Positions 53,001-61,874 of a stretch of 64,000 nt of DNA are shown piece after piece. Source of the stretch: Desertifilum tharense IPPAS B-1220 (GTDB lineage: Bacteria > Cyanobacteriota > Cyanobacteriia > Cyanobacteriales > Desertifilaceae); assembly GCF_001746915.1 (NCBI RefSeq), contig NZ_MJGC01000042.1, forward strand, positions 42,247-106,246, in the 5' to 3' direction. Every line of letters begins with the position of its first letter. Position 1 is the first letter of the stretch. The notes beneath the pieces were generated by a model. The model worked only from the letters and a program-made list of their open reading frames with translations. It searched no databases and was not told the DNA's origin. Made by a program: the position numbers and the translations under genes.

Positions 53001-55634
53001 AGTGGTTTGCACCTCTCCCACGCTGATGCCTCGGCTTCCGGTTAGCCGGATATTTCCCCCTTCACCCCCACCTGATGCGCTGAGAAGTTGTCCCGCTTGG
53101 ATTGTACCTTGGGTGGTAGAGATCGCGATCGCGCCACTTGCCTCAAAGCCCTGAGTATTGATATCCCCAACGCTAATATCGCCAGTTGCCTGCAAGCGAA
53201 TTGCGCCACCTTTGCCAGCATTGGCAAAACTAAACTCAGTATTGCCTAAAAATAGACTCCCGGTTTGAATTTCCCTAGCTTCTAGGGTAATATTCCCCCC
53301 CTGTAGCGCCCCATCCGCTTGCATATCCCCGGTTTGAATTTTACCTCCAAGAGCGGTTAGCGTCACATTTCCCCCTCCCCCCGTTGGCGATAGGGCAAAA
53401 ATCGAAATGGGGTTATCGGGTGCGAGAATCTCAATATTCCCAGTTTGGCTAGTTACCGTAATCTTACCTGCCTGCGTCTCTTGGGAACCTGAAACGCCTG
53501 CCCCTGTAGCAATCCGGCGCGTGGTAATATTGCCAAACGCCTCTAAGGTAATCTCCCCTGCAATACCATTAGCAGAAAAGGTATTGAGGTTAGCAAACGC
53601 TTCAAAGGGGGAAGTAATAGCAGTAGTATTAATTGCGCCTTGGCTACTCGTTAGGCGAATATTTCCCCCTGCTTCTGCACCATAGGCAGAGACAATACTC
53701 GTCGTAATATCTCCTGGTGCTTCTAGAATAATATTCCCGCCTCGACCTATGCTGATATCTTCAGAATTTGCATTGATGACGCGGTTGGTTGCAGCGCTAA
53801 TATTGCCGAAAGGAGTTGCGATGGTAATATCGCCTGCTGTACCGCTAGGAACTTGGGTGAAAATATCTCCAGTTAGGTTAATATTTCCTTGTCCCAAGAC
53901 TTGAATATCTCCCCCTTGCGTTACTAAGTTGCCTAGGGTAATACTTCCGGGAGAATTGAGGGTTCCCATTTCAATTAAAATATTGCCGCTACCTGCATTT
54001 AGGGTAGTTCCCGAAGCTTGGGTAATAGTAGCTTCTCCCGAATCGCGAATATTCAAGTCAGCTTGAGCATTATTCGCCCTTAAAATTAGATTACCATTAC
54101 CACCAGACGTGTCAATATCGGCATTAAGATTTAAGCTGCGGCCTGCTTTTAACTCTAAGCTGGAAAGGGTACCCGAAATTATTGGTTCAGAAACCGTAAT
54201 ATCGTTATGAGCTTCAAGAATAACATTACCCGTTAAGTTATTAAGGAAGTCGGCATCAAAGGTGACGCTGGCGGTCGAGTTATCGGTAAACTGGCTATTT
54301 CCTGAAACCGGATCGCTTCCCCCATCGGCAATTGTAATATTTTTTGGATCGAATAGAATAGTTCCGGCGTTTCCTCCCCTGCCACTGACATCAACTTGTC
54401 CCCGAAACCAGAGATTATCCTTGCCAGAAACTTCGACAAATCCACCTTGATAACCCGTTGCAGATAGGAAACCCGAAAAAGCTGTGTTTCTATCCGCCCA
54501 AACGATAATGCGTCCTCCCTCTCCTGATGTTAAAGCGTTAGCTGAAATCCGAGAATTGGAATCAACAAAAGTGGTTTGAGCGTTGGGAATTGTGCCTCTC
54601 CCTTGAAAGTCACCGCCAATGCGGATATTTCCTCCTCCATCTGCACCATCGGCGTTGAGGTGGGCATTGACTAAAGAGATGCGATCGCCTAAAATATTAA
54701 TCTCCCCACCCCTTGCACCACTTGAGTTAGAGACATCAAGGCGATGCGCGATCGCAGTCTGATTCCCATCTTCTATTAAGTCAATTGGAGAACCCTGTAA
54801 GCGAATTTGCCCAGATTCATTCGTGCTTAATTGCGTTGCATGAGCGACACCAGCAGCCGTAATTAACTGAGGCAAACTCAACGGTAAAATAGGAGAATTG
54901 GATTGTAAATGACTCGGATGAATCTCTAAGCTGAGAAGATGACCTGCTTGAGACAGCCGAATGAGCTTTTCTCCAGGAACAGATGCAATCGTAATTTCTC
55001 CGCCGGGAGATTGCAGAGTGCCTAAGTTTAAGATATTACCTGCTAAGAGTTGAATTGATTCGCCGGAACCAACCTGTAAATTACCCAAATTAATAATAGC
55101 ACCCGGTTGCAAAGCTGAAAATAGAAATTGATTAGGGTTTCCTAGCAAATTCTGCGCGTTATACTCGCCCGTAATCGGAAACCATTGCTGAGAGGAAAAG
55201 CCAATCGCATTAGCGGTTGTTGCTAAAAAAGAACCTGAAACATTTAATTGAGCAGATGAACCAAAAACAATTCCGGCAGGATTCATCAAATAGAGGTTGG
55301 AATTGCCGCCAGTTACTTGAATTAAGCCATTGATAATCGATGCATCTCCGCCATTAATCCGTCCCAAAATATTCTGAACTTGAGGAGTCGTTAAAAAATT
55401 AGCAATCTGTCCAGGCGATAGATTAAACTGTTGAAAACTATGAAAAAGATTAGCGCCATCTCCCGACCGTTGACCGCCTTGAATGTTAAATTGATTGCCA
55501 GTAGGTAAAACCTGAGTATTCGTACTATCCGCAGCAGGAATAATTCCTTGGGCAAAGGTTGCGCTAGGCACCATCCACAAACTTGCCGTCAGCCCAGCAA
55601 TTAGACGACGAAGTAAAATCCAAGTAATTATCAT
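50001..55634 (-). CDS. Giant secreted FHA/TPS-domain protein with C-terminal CHAT protease (paralog)
   Basis: This is an 1877-residue paralog of the protein at 10479-15902. It has a signal peptide (ending near ATFAQG), a TPS/haemagglutination domain (about 30-165: FHSFQQFNLSPGQ, ILGRINGG, LYLMNPAGIVFG), a long beta-helix region, and a Pro-rich linker (PLPPLPEPIPPPSVPILPVP) near residue 1450 that the other copy lacks. The C-terminal CHAT domain has His1717 (HLATHAD) and Cys1761 (LSACRTAFGD). The final 160 residues are nearly identical to those of the first copy. No tpsB is adjacent. It is divergent from the GH31 gene. A secreted or surface caspase-like activity is predicted; its target is unknown. 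Confidence 0.9.
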   Translation of the reverse strand: MIITWILLRRLIAGLTASLWMVPSATFAQGIIPAADSTNTQVLPTGNQFNIQGGQRSGDGANLFHSFQQFNLSPGQIANFLTTPQVQNILGRINGGDASIINGLIQVTGGNSNLYLMNPAGIVFGSSAQLNVSGSFLATTANAIGFSSQQWFPITGEYNAQNLLGNPNQFLFSALQPGAIINLGNLQVGSGESIQLLAGNILNLGTLQSPGGEITIASVPGEKLIRLSQAGHLLSLEIHPSHLQSNSPILPLSLPQLITAAGVAHATQLSTNESGQIRLQGSPIDLIEDGNQTAIAHRLDVSNSSGARGGEINILGDRISLVNAHLNADGADGGGNIRIGGDFQGRGTIPNAQTTFVDSNSRISANALTSGEGGRIIVWADRNTAFSGFLSATGYQGGFVEVSGKDNLWFRGQVDVSGRGGNAGTILFDPKNITIADGGSDPVSGNSQFTDNSTASVTFDADFLNNLTGNVILEAHNDITVSEPIISGTLSSLELKAGRSLNLNADIDTSGGNGNLILRANNAQADLNIRDSGEATITQASGTTLNAGSGNILIEMGTLNSPGSITLGNLVTQGGDIQVLGQGNINLTGDIFTQVPSGTAGDITIATPFGNISAATNRVINANSEDISIGRGGNIILEAPGDITTSIVSAYGAEAGGNIRLTSSQGAINTTAITSPFEAFANLNTFSANGIAGEITLEAFGNITTRRIATGAGVSGSQETQAGKITVTSQTGNIEILAPDNPISIFALSPTGGGGNVTLTALGGKIQTGDMQADGALQGGNITLEAREIQTGSLFLGNTEFSFANAGKGGAIRLQATGDISVGDINTQGFEASGAIAISTTQGTIQAGQLLSASGGGEGGNIRLTGSRGISVGEVQTTGRTQGGAIEIISDRGTLTLGGGVNSTSSLGTGGPIALNAAQGNLTTSGDIRSSGLEQGGNITLEATLGAIDTTAGSVSSFSANGVGGDIALTALTEIVTQNLDSYGFTQGGNITLQTQEGFIDTTAGFLSSYSEGGFAGEVRLDAFLQITTNSIRSEGKLGGGNIQLTSQTGGIDTSLGIIRAESSQGNGGTIRLEALRDVQTGFIRAFSTGDATARGGDIELTSRQGAIATTTGDLSGEATLTDNADVASQTVASLFREEFANLDAYSRLGIAGKVTLTAQNGITTSHISSFGGVRGGDVSLQSQQGNIQTGVIFSYAQQGTGGRISLSTQTLGDIDVQHLATYSAGSQGRGGNINLNAVGEITLNNIASYGNAASGDVALLSQAGNITTGTIQTLAPSGVSGNINLQTLPSIRGDIRTANITSAGGLGAGDIYIVAADGSIITGNITTDGGAGRGGRVVVDAGGSVNTGNITSTGAQGGSDITVSSGTGEINTGVIATPGGEITINTGATPLPPLPEPIPPPSVPILPVPDSQPLPNRPPILPELRDAQLDRTFIRNSLAPAEQADRVSTLRTRLDLDIDGRSLNAPLTSIVSLEAIAELDNARSTEFVNYFGEEVGNSSLTTASAREALKAIAQTTGTQSAVVYITLTDSQIELVVFTANGSPIRRVVPGVSRQQVLATAKQFYDEITNPRRREFTAYLEVGQQLYNWLIAPLETDLQAESIDTLLFSLDAGLRSLPIAALHDGQQFLIEKYSLSAIPSISLMDARYRSLKDAKVLAMGASEFVSLPPLLSVPVELSVISERLWQGEAFLNTEFTQTNLRSQRQNYPYPIIHLATHADFKPGALSNSYIQLWGNDKLTLDQLRQLGWHNPAVELLVLSACRTAFGDEQAELGFAGLAIQAGVKTALASLWYVSDEGTLALMSEFYQYLSQAPIKAEALRQAQLAMLRGHVSIEDGQLRGSGTRGEILLPPELATLDNQQLSHPYYWSGFTMIGSPW

Positions 55635-55984
55635 AGGTTGGTAATTTTAACCCGGAAAGGAGAGGGAGGTCGCTACTGTTCTAACCTAACTTTAGAGAAC
55701 AATGAATTCAAGGGTTGCCAGAATTTTGTGACCTTTAATTTGCAGCCTATTTTTATCAACTAGAAAACCGTATAACTACTGAAATTGTCTTTAGAATACT
55801 CAGTCAATCCTGACTTGCAATTTGCGATCGCAGTTGCATCGTATTGCGAACCCGAAAACGGGATAAGACCGTATCCGTCCTACCCGCACAATAGGAGGTA
55901 GGGTGCAGTTTTAACGAGAATAGGGAGTTCTAAGTTTGCTAGGCTAAGGAACGTGTGTCTAGAAACGTTCAGGAGTGCGAGTCA
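55635..55984. other. Intergenic region between divergent FHA-CHAT and GH31 genes
   Basis: It should hold two divergent promoters. It contains an imperfect inverted motif around 55876-55905 (TCCTACCCGC...GGAGGTAGGG). No gene was recognised. Confidence 0.4.
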
Positions 55985-58411
55985 GTGGACTATCAACAGA
56001 TTGGCGATCGCATACAATGCGGTAAAGCCCGATTTAGCGCCCTCACAGAAGGGTTAATTCGCCTAGAATGGTCAGCCACCGAACAATTTACAGACACTCC
56101 AACCCTTTGCGCCTTCACCCGTCCACACCCCATCCCCTTCACCAGCATTAGCGTTACCGACGATGGGGCTTTGCACCTGCAAACCAAAATCATTCACCTC
56201 ATCTATCATCCCAGCGCAGAACCCTTCAACAACGATAATCTGCAAATTGAATGGGAAACAGGCAACCTTTCAGGAAATTGGACGCCTTCCACCCTCGACA
56301 ACAAGAACCTAGGCGGAACCGTCGCCAGCTTAGACTTAGTACACCGCAACCTCAAACCCACCGGCGTTCACCCCGCTAACGTTGAACTTAGCTATCCCCA
56401 CACCGAAGAATGGCTGTATACCCCCTTAAAAGCCGCCCATCAACAGCTTCGCAAACAAGGGGAAACCACCCGCTTTGAGAACCCGCCCTTGTGGTATCTC
56501 AGTTCCTTTCGTCGTCGCGACTTACCGCCCGCCGTACAAACCTGTCTCGAACAATGGCAGCATTTCCCCCCCGGTATCCTCAGCGCCAGCGGCTACAGCG
56601 CCCTCAACGATTCTCAGAGTGCTTTAATTCAAGAGGGAAAGCTAACCCAGCGACCAGAAAGCGACACCCAAGACTGGTACTTCTTCGCCTATGGTTATGA
56701 CTATACCCAAGGCTTAAAAGACTTTGTGCAGTTGTGCGGTTCAATTCCCATGCTTCCCCGCTGGGCGTTTGGGGTGTGGTTTTCCCTGTACGACCAAATG
56801 AGCGATCGCTCATACCAAGCGTTGTGCGATCGCTTTACTGAACTAGAATTACCCTTAGAGGTTCTCCTACTCGATGTCGATTGGCACCGTTCCGGCTGGT
56901 GCGGTTGGGATTGGAACCGCGAATTATTCCCCGAACCCTCGCAATTTTTACAATGGGCCCATGATAGCGGCTTGCATATTGGGGCGAACGTTCACGTTGA
57001 TGGCGTTTCCCCAGAAGAAAGCCAATTTCTCGCCCTATGTAAAGCCCGAAACCTCGACCCCCAAAAAGTCAAAAGCGGCGAAGCCTTTCCCGTCAAAGAC
57101 CCTACCAGCAGTTGGTTTTTCGACTCTTGGCACCCCGAAGACCAACAAAGCGATACCTCCCACTTAAAATCGGAGGACGGCTGGTTGCTGTTTAACCTCG
57201 CCCAACCCGATGAAGCGCAACTGTTCATGCAGGAATTGCACCAACCGCGAGAAGCGGAAGGAATTGATTTCTGGTGGATAGATGGGTCTAACGCCCAGTT
57301 TCCGGGAGTTAACTCTCAGCTATGGACAAACCATGTTTACTGGACGCATCAAGCCCAACAGTCCCAACGCCGCCCGCTGATTTTATCTCGAACGGGGGGT
57401 ATCGGTTCCCATCGCTATCCGGTGCAATTTTCCGCCGATACCTACGCCCATTGGGACGTTTTGAAGTTTCTAGTAGACTTCACCACGCGGGCGGGAAATG
57501 TCGGCGTCAGCTATTGGTCCCATGACTTAGGCAGCTTTTTCGGTCACGTTCCGGGCGTCCCCGTTATTGACCCAGAATTATTAGTACGGTGGGTACAGTT
57601 TGGCTGTTTTTCCCCCATTGTCCGCTTCCATTCCGACCACGGACGCCGAGAACCGTGGCATTATGGCACCTGGGTACTCAATGCCATTCGCAAGGCGCTT
57701 CAGTTGCGGGTGCAGTTGGTTCCCTATCTGTATCACCTGAGTCGGGAGGCTTACGAAACGGGACTTCCCCTTTGTCGCCCGCTATATCTCGCCTATCCAG
57801 AAGACCGGGAAGCTTATCTCTTGGGTACAGAATACCTGTTTGGCGATCGCATTTTAGTCGCCCCAGTCGTTGAACCGGGTGGCTATCGCATTGTTTACTT
57901 ACCGTCGGGCGGTTGGTGGGAACGGGGGACTCGTCAATTTTATGCCGAGTCTGACTATCTTAATCTCTATGTCCCCCTCGATCGCATTCCGGTTTTTGTC
58001 AAAGCTGGGGCTATTCTTCCCCTCGCCGAGTCTAGCCTGCGGGTGGGAACTGCCCCTCCAGACTCCCTAGTTTTAGAGGTTTATGCGGGTGCAGATGGAG
58101 AGTTAGACTTGTATGAGGATGATGGGGAAAGCATGGACTACCAGCACCAAGAGGGAAGCCGTCGCCTTTTCCGCCAGCGCCATGAAGGTTATCGTTCGAT
58201 CTTAAGCTGCGATCCGATTCGGGGGAACTATCGCGGGATGCCAGAAATGCGAACTTTTAACATTCGCTGGATTGGATTAAAACCCGATAGCCAAATTCAA
58301 GGGCAAGGTGTAGAAATTGCCGAAACCTGTTGGCAAGAAGAGGGGTTGTTCATCCGTTTAAATCCCGTTTCCCAATCAGCCCATTGGCAAATTACTGCAA
58401 TTCAAAACTAA
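55985..58411 (+). CDS. Glycoside hydrolase family 31 protein
   Basis: This enzyme of about 808 residues is of the alpha-glucosidase/alpha-xylosidase clan. An N-terminal beta-sandwich (1-250) is followed by the catalytic barrel, with the nucleophile region FWWIDGSNAQF (Asp near 433) and the acid/base region SADTYAHWD (Asp near 485). Two C-terminal beta domains follow (YLPSGGWWERGT, ELDLYEDDGES). The nucleophile motif WIDGSN departs from the common WxDMNE, so substrate preference may differ. No signal peptide is seen, suggesting a cytoplasmic enzyme. AGGAG 9 bases before the GTG at 55985 favours that start; another GTG at 55955 has AAGGA upstream. Confidence 0.9.
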   Translation: MDYQQIGDRIQCGKARFSALTEGLIRLEWSATEQFTDTPTLCAFTRPHPIPFTSISVTDDGALHLQTKIIHLIYHPSAEPFNNDNLQIEWETGNLSGNWTPSTLDNKNLGGTVASLDLVHRNLKPTGVHPANVELSYPHTEEWLYTPLKAAHQQLRKQGETTRFENPPLWYLSSFRRRDLPPAVQTCLEQWQHFPPGILSASGYSALNDSQSALIQEGKLTQRPESDTQDWYFFAYGYDYTQGLKDFVQLCGSIPMLPRWAFGVWFSLYDQMSDRSYQALCDRFTELELPLEVLLLDVDWHRSGWCGWDWNRELFPEPSQFLQWAHDSGLHIGANVHVDGVSPEESQFLALCKARNLDPQKVKSGEAFPVKDPTSSWFFDSWHPEDQQSDTSHLKSEDGWLLFNLAQPDEAQLFMQELHQPREAEGIDFWWIDGSNAQFPGVNSQLWTNHVYWTHQAQQSQRRPLILSRTGGIGSHRYPVQFSADTYAHWDVLKFLVDFTTRAGNVGVSYWSHDLGSFFGHVPGVPVIDPELLVRWVQFGCFSPIVRFHSDHGRREPWHYGTWVLNAIRKALQLRVQLVPYLYHLSREAYETGLPLCRPLYLAYPEDREAYLLGTEYLFGDRILVAPVVEPGGYRIVYLPSGGWWERGTRQFYAESDYLNLYVPLDRIPVFVKAGAILPLAESSLRVGTAPPDSLVLEVYAGADGELDLYEDDGESMDYQHQEGSRRLFRQRHEGYRSILSCDPIRGNYRGMPEMRTFNIRWIGLKPDSQIQGQGVEIAETCWQEEGLFIRLNPVSQSAHWQITAIQN

Positions 58412-58417
58412 GATACA

Positions 58418-58472
58418 GCGTTTTTTGATTGGATGGGATGCAGCGCGATCGCCCTGACTGAGTGTACTTCAC
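58418..58472. repeat. MITE-like dispersed repeat, copy B
   Basis: It runs from GCGTTTTTTGATTGGATG to TGTACTTCAC with a short interior containing GCGATCGC. Copy A is at 16570-16651 in the opposite orientation. The first 33 bases differ at about four transitions. Confidence 0.6.
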
Positions 58473-58689
58473 AGATCTAAAAAAGGCGGTAGCGATCGCG
58501 GTTAGGACAAGTTGAATTTAGCCTGAACTTTCTCGAATTCCCTCACCCTAGGGTGAAGGGACGTTCGCTACTGATAGGAGAGTATTCGCGAATACTCCAA
58601 AGGTTTATCTGATTCGCTTCTTGAGTAGGATGTGCTGTTTGGCTGCCTGCTGAAAGATAGAGAAGATACAGCGCGGGGTCAATCAAGCG

Positions 58690-58782
58690 ATGAATGGATT
58701 TGGTTTAAAAGCAATTGTCACGCTTTTCCTAGCAAGCCTGTTGTTTGTTGCTGCTCTTTATTACGGCGTTATCAATCCTTAG
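58690..58782 (+). CDS. Predicted 30-residue single-span membrane microprotein
   Basis: The frame encodes MNGFGLKAIVTLFLASLL and continues FVAALYYGVINP, a single hydrophobic helix with a short polar tail. This resembles the size and design of small photosystem, cytochrome b6f or NDH-1 subunits, but no family was identified. The SD is weak (GGGG about 12 bases upstream). Chance cannot be excluded. Confidence 0.45.
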   Translation: MNGFGLKAIVTLFLASLLFVAALYYGVINP

Positions 58783-58895
58783 AAAACCAGTTGTGAAAGC
58801 GTTAACATTCTCCAAGCTAATTAACAAAGTTTTAAGACCGCTAGCCGTTAGGGAATGCTAGAAACTAAGAGCGTTTGTATTGAAAACTTCCCTGA

Positions 58896-61874
58896 ATGCT
58901 AGCCTTTGTCAATTCTATTGTTACTGCGAGTCCGTTGATTTCTGACGGACATTGCGATCGATGGCAACCTGGGTTAGTTGCACTGCATATCCTAGGCGAT
59001 TGGTCGATCGCATTTAGCTATTGCGCGATCGCGATCGCCTTAATCTACCGAACCCAAAAACACCCAGACTATAATTGGAAACTCTTACTGTTCAGCGCCT
59101 TAATCGTAGCAGGTGCAACCACCCATATCATGGAGGCCTTAACGCTAGGGCATCCTCTACCGGGGTTCAGCGTTATCCTCAAAGCGATCGCAGCAATTGC
59201 GTTAATTTTCTTATTACCCGACCTCTTCAAACTCGTGGGTTCCCCCACCTTCATTTGCGATCGCCAACAAGCCGAAGAAAACCTGCGCTGGCAAGAAACC
59301 CTCCTGCGTTCGATGGCGGATGCTTCCCCCCTAGCCTTTTACGTCGTCGATAACCGCAGCGATGAAATCCTCTATTTTAACCACCGTTTTTGCCAAATTT
59401 GGGGAATCGAACACCTAGAAGCCGCCATGCAGCGCGGCGAACTCAAAAATAACGAAATTATCCCCGACTGCCTTCCCCAACTCGTAGACGTGCCAGCCTT
59501 TGCCGAATCTTGCAAACCGCTGCAAACCGAAGAGAACCGCGACGCAATTGAAGACGAGATTCCCTTTACCCAAGGGCGAACCATCCGTCGCTTTAGTACC
59601 CAAATTCGCGATGAGAGCGATCGCTATTTTGGCAGACTCTACCTCTTTGAAGATATTAGCGATCGCAAACAAGCCGAAACCGCCCTCAAAGAAAGCGAAA
59701 TCCGCTTCCAAGCCTTCATGGATAATAGCCCCACCGCCGCTTGGATTACCAACGACAAGGGACGCATTCTTTATCTCAACCCCGCCTACTATCGCCAATT
59801 TAACGTCCCCAACTCCTACCAACCTGGAAAAACAGACCTCTCTTTTTTCCCCGCCGAACTCAGGCAAGAATATCTCAAAAACACTCGTCAAGTCATCAAC
59901 AGCAAACAAACCCTAGAAGTCATTGAACAAGGGGTTCGTCGCGATGGCAGCCCTGGTGAATTTTTAGTCTATAAATTTCCCATCCCCACCACCACCGGAC
60001 AGCTTTTAGTCGGAGGCGTAGCCATTGATATTACAGAACGCAAAAAAGCCGAAGCCGAAGTCAAAGCCCAACAGCAATTTCTGCGACAGGTTATTGATGT
60101 GGTTCCCAGCGCTATCTTCGTCAAAGACCGTCAGGGATATTTTCTAATTGCTAACAAAGTCAGCGCCCAAATGCACGGCACTGTTCCTGAAAGGATGATG
60201 AATCAGCGAGAGCATGACTTTAACCCCAACTTTGACCTCGCTCATCTCGAACAGTACCTCACCACCAACCAAGAAGTCATGGAGACGCGCCAGCCGCAAA
60301 TCTTAACCCAGGAAATCATGACTGCCCAAGGCGAAATGCGTTGGTATAAAACCGTCATTAGCCCTTTTATTGACGCTCAAGATTGCGTGCAAGGCATCAT
60401 TGGCACCTCCACCGACATCACCGAACTGAAAAATGTCGAAACCGAACTGCGCCAAGCCAAAGAACGCGCAGAGTCCGCCAACCGGGCGAAAAGTCAATTC
60501 CTCTCCAACATGAGCCACGAACTGCGAACGCCCCTCAACGCCATTCTCGGCTTTAGCCAAGTGATGAGTCGTAGCAACCGCCTGGGTAACGAACAACAAG
60601 AACAACTAAAAATTATCAACCGCAGCGGCGAACACCTGCTGAATCTGATTAACGATATCCTTTCAATGGCTAAGATTGAATCAGGGCAACTTACCCTCAA
60701 TCCCCATTGTTTCCATCTACCGCTATTTTTAGACGACCTTGAACGGATGCTGCAACTCAAAGCCAGCGAAAAAGGCTTGCAGTTCATCGTTGAGCGATCG
60801 CCAAACTTGCCTACCAACGTTCTAGCCGACGAAAATAAATTGCGCCAGATTTTAGTTAACCTCCTCGCCAACGCCATTAAATTTACCTCCACAGGCAGCG
60901 TCCGTCTCGGCGTATCTTGCACCCCCCAACCCGACGAACGCCTCACCCTTCATTTTGAGATTACAGACACAGGTCCCGGTATTGCCCCTAGCGAAATGGG
61001 CTTGTTATTCGATCCGTTTGTCCAAACAACCACCGGCCGTCAGTCTATGCAAGGAACGGGTTTAGGCTTGCCAATTAGCCGAGAATTTGTCCGCCTGATG
61101 GGAGGAGAAATTGAAGTTGACAGCCACCTAGCGCAAGGAACAACATTTAGATTTAATATTGATTTAAGCAAAAGTGCTTCAGCGCGTTGCAAACCTCGGT
61201 CAGCGCATCAACGGGTCATTGGATTAGAACCGAACCAACCCCCCTATCGCATTCTAGTTGTTGAGGACGACGATGAGAGTCGTTTATTATTGCTTCAGCT
61301 TCTTCAACCCCTAGGATTTCAGGTGCAACAGGCCGTTAATGGTCAAGAGGCGGTTGAGTTATCTTCGAGTTGGAAACCTCATTTAATCTGGATGGATATC
61401 CGAATGCCTGTCATGGATGGGTATGAGGCCACTCGACGGATTAAAGCAGCATCTCAGGGTTGGTCTACCATTGTTATTGCGCTGACGGCTAGTGCGTTTG
61501 AGGAGGAACGTTGCGAGATTATTGCTGCGGGGTGCGACGACTTAGTTTATAAACCGTTTCAGGAATCTGTGCTATTTGACAAAATGGCTGAATATTTAGG
61601 AGTACGCTATATCTATGAAGAAGAAAATTCTACGTCCTATCAGTTATCCGGTATTTCCAGAAAACTGACGGCATCCGATTTTAGCGCGATGCCCCTAGAG
61701 TGGATAGCGAATCTCCATCACGCGACCCTTTGTGCGAGAGAAAAGCAAATTTTACAGCTTGTTGAACAAATTCCTGAGAGCGATTGGTTTTTAGCCAAGG
61801 CGCTAAAGGATTTAGTCAATAATTTTCGTCTCGATCTGATTATCGATTTAACTCAATCTCTGATCCATGAATAG
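58896..61874 (+). CDS. Hybrid sensor histidine kinase with ethylene-receptor-like membrane domain
   Basis: This is a 992-residue sensor. Residues about 20-115 form three helices matching the ethylene-receptor membrane domain (LGDWSIAFSY; VAGATTHIMEALTL). Three PAS domains follow (about 125-245, 255-380, 385-515), then HisKA with phospho-His541 (MSHELRTPLN), HATPase_c (DENKLRQILVNLLANAIKF; TGLGLPISREF), and a receiver domain with phospho-Asp834 (WMDIRMP). A helical tail of about 100 residues follows. Of the plant ETR1 copper-site residues, Asp, Tyr, Ile and His are present, but the Cys aligns with Gly73 and the Pro with Ala46. The gene overlaps the next gene by 8 bases, so the two form a signalling unit. 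Confidence 0.9.
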   Translation: MLAFVNSIVTASPLISDGHCDRWQPGLVALHILGDWSIAFSYCAIAIALIYRTQKHPDYNWKLLLFSALIVAGATTHIMEALTLGHPLPGFSVILKAIAAIALIFLLPDLFKLVGSPTFICDRQQAEENLRWQETLLRSMADASPLAFYVVDNRSDEILYFNHRFCQIWGIEHLEAAMQRGELKNNEIIPDCLPQLVDVPAFAESCKPLQTEENRDAIEDEIPFTQGRTIRRFSTQIRDESDRYFGRLYLFEDISDRKQAETALKESEIRFQAFMDNSPTAAWITNDKGRILYLNPAYYRQFNVPNSYQPGKTDLSFFPAELRQEYLKNTRQVINSKQTLEVIEQGVRRDGSPGEFLVYKFPIPTTTGQLLVGGVAIDITERKKAEAEVKAQQQFLRQVIDVVPSAIFVKDRQGYFLIANKVSAQMHGTVPERMMNQREHDFNPNFDLAHLEQYLTTNQEVMETRQPQILTQEIMTAQGEMRWYKTVISPFIDAQDCVQGIIGTSTDITELKNVETELRQAKERAESANRAKSQFLSNMSHELRTPLNAILGFSQVMSRSNRLGNEQQEQLKIINRSGEHLLNLINDILSMAKIESGQLTLNPHCFHLPLFLDDLERMLQLKASEKGLQFIVERSPNLPTNVLADENKLRQILVNLLANAIKFTSTGSVRLGVSCTPQPDERLTLHFEITDTGPGIAPSEMGLLFDPFVQTTTGRQSMQGTGLGLPISREFVRLMGGEIEVDSHLAQGTTFRFNIDLSKSASARCKPRSAHQRVIGLEPNQPPYRILVVEDDDESRLLLLQLLQPLGFQVQQAVNGQEAVELSSSWKPHLIWMDIRMPVMDGYEATRRIKAASQGWSTIVIALTASAFEEERCEIIAAGCDDLVYKPFQESVLFDKMAEYLGVRYIYEEENSTSYQLSGISRKLTASDFSAMPLEWIANLHHATLCAREKQILQLVEQIPESDWFLAKALKDLVNNFRLDLIIDLTQSLIHE

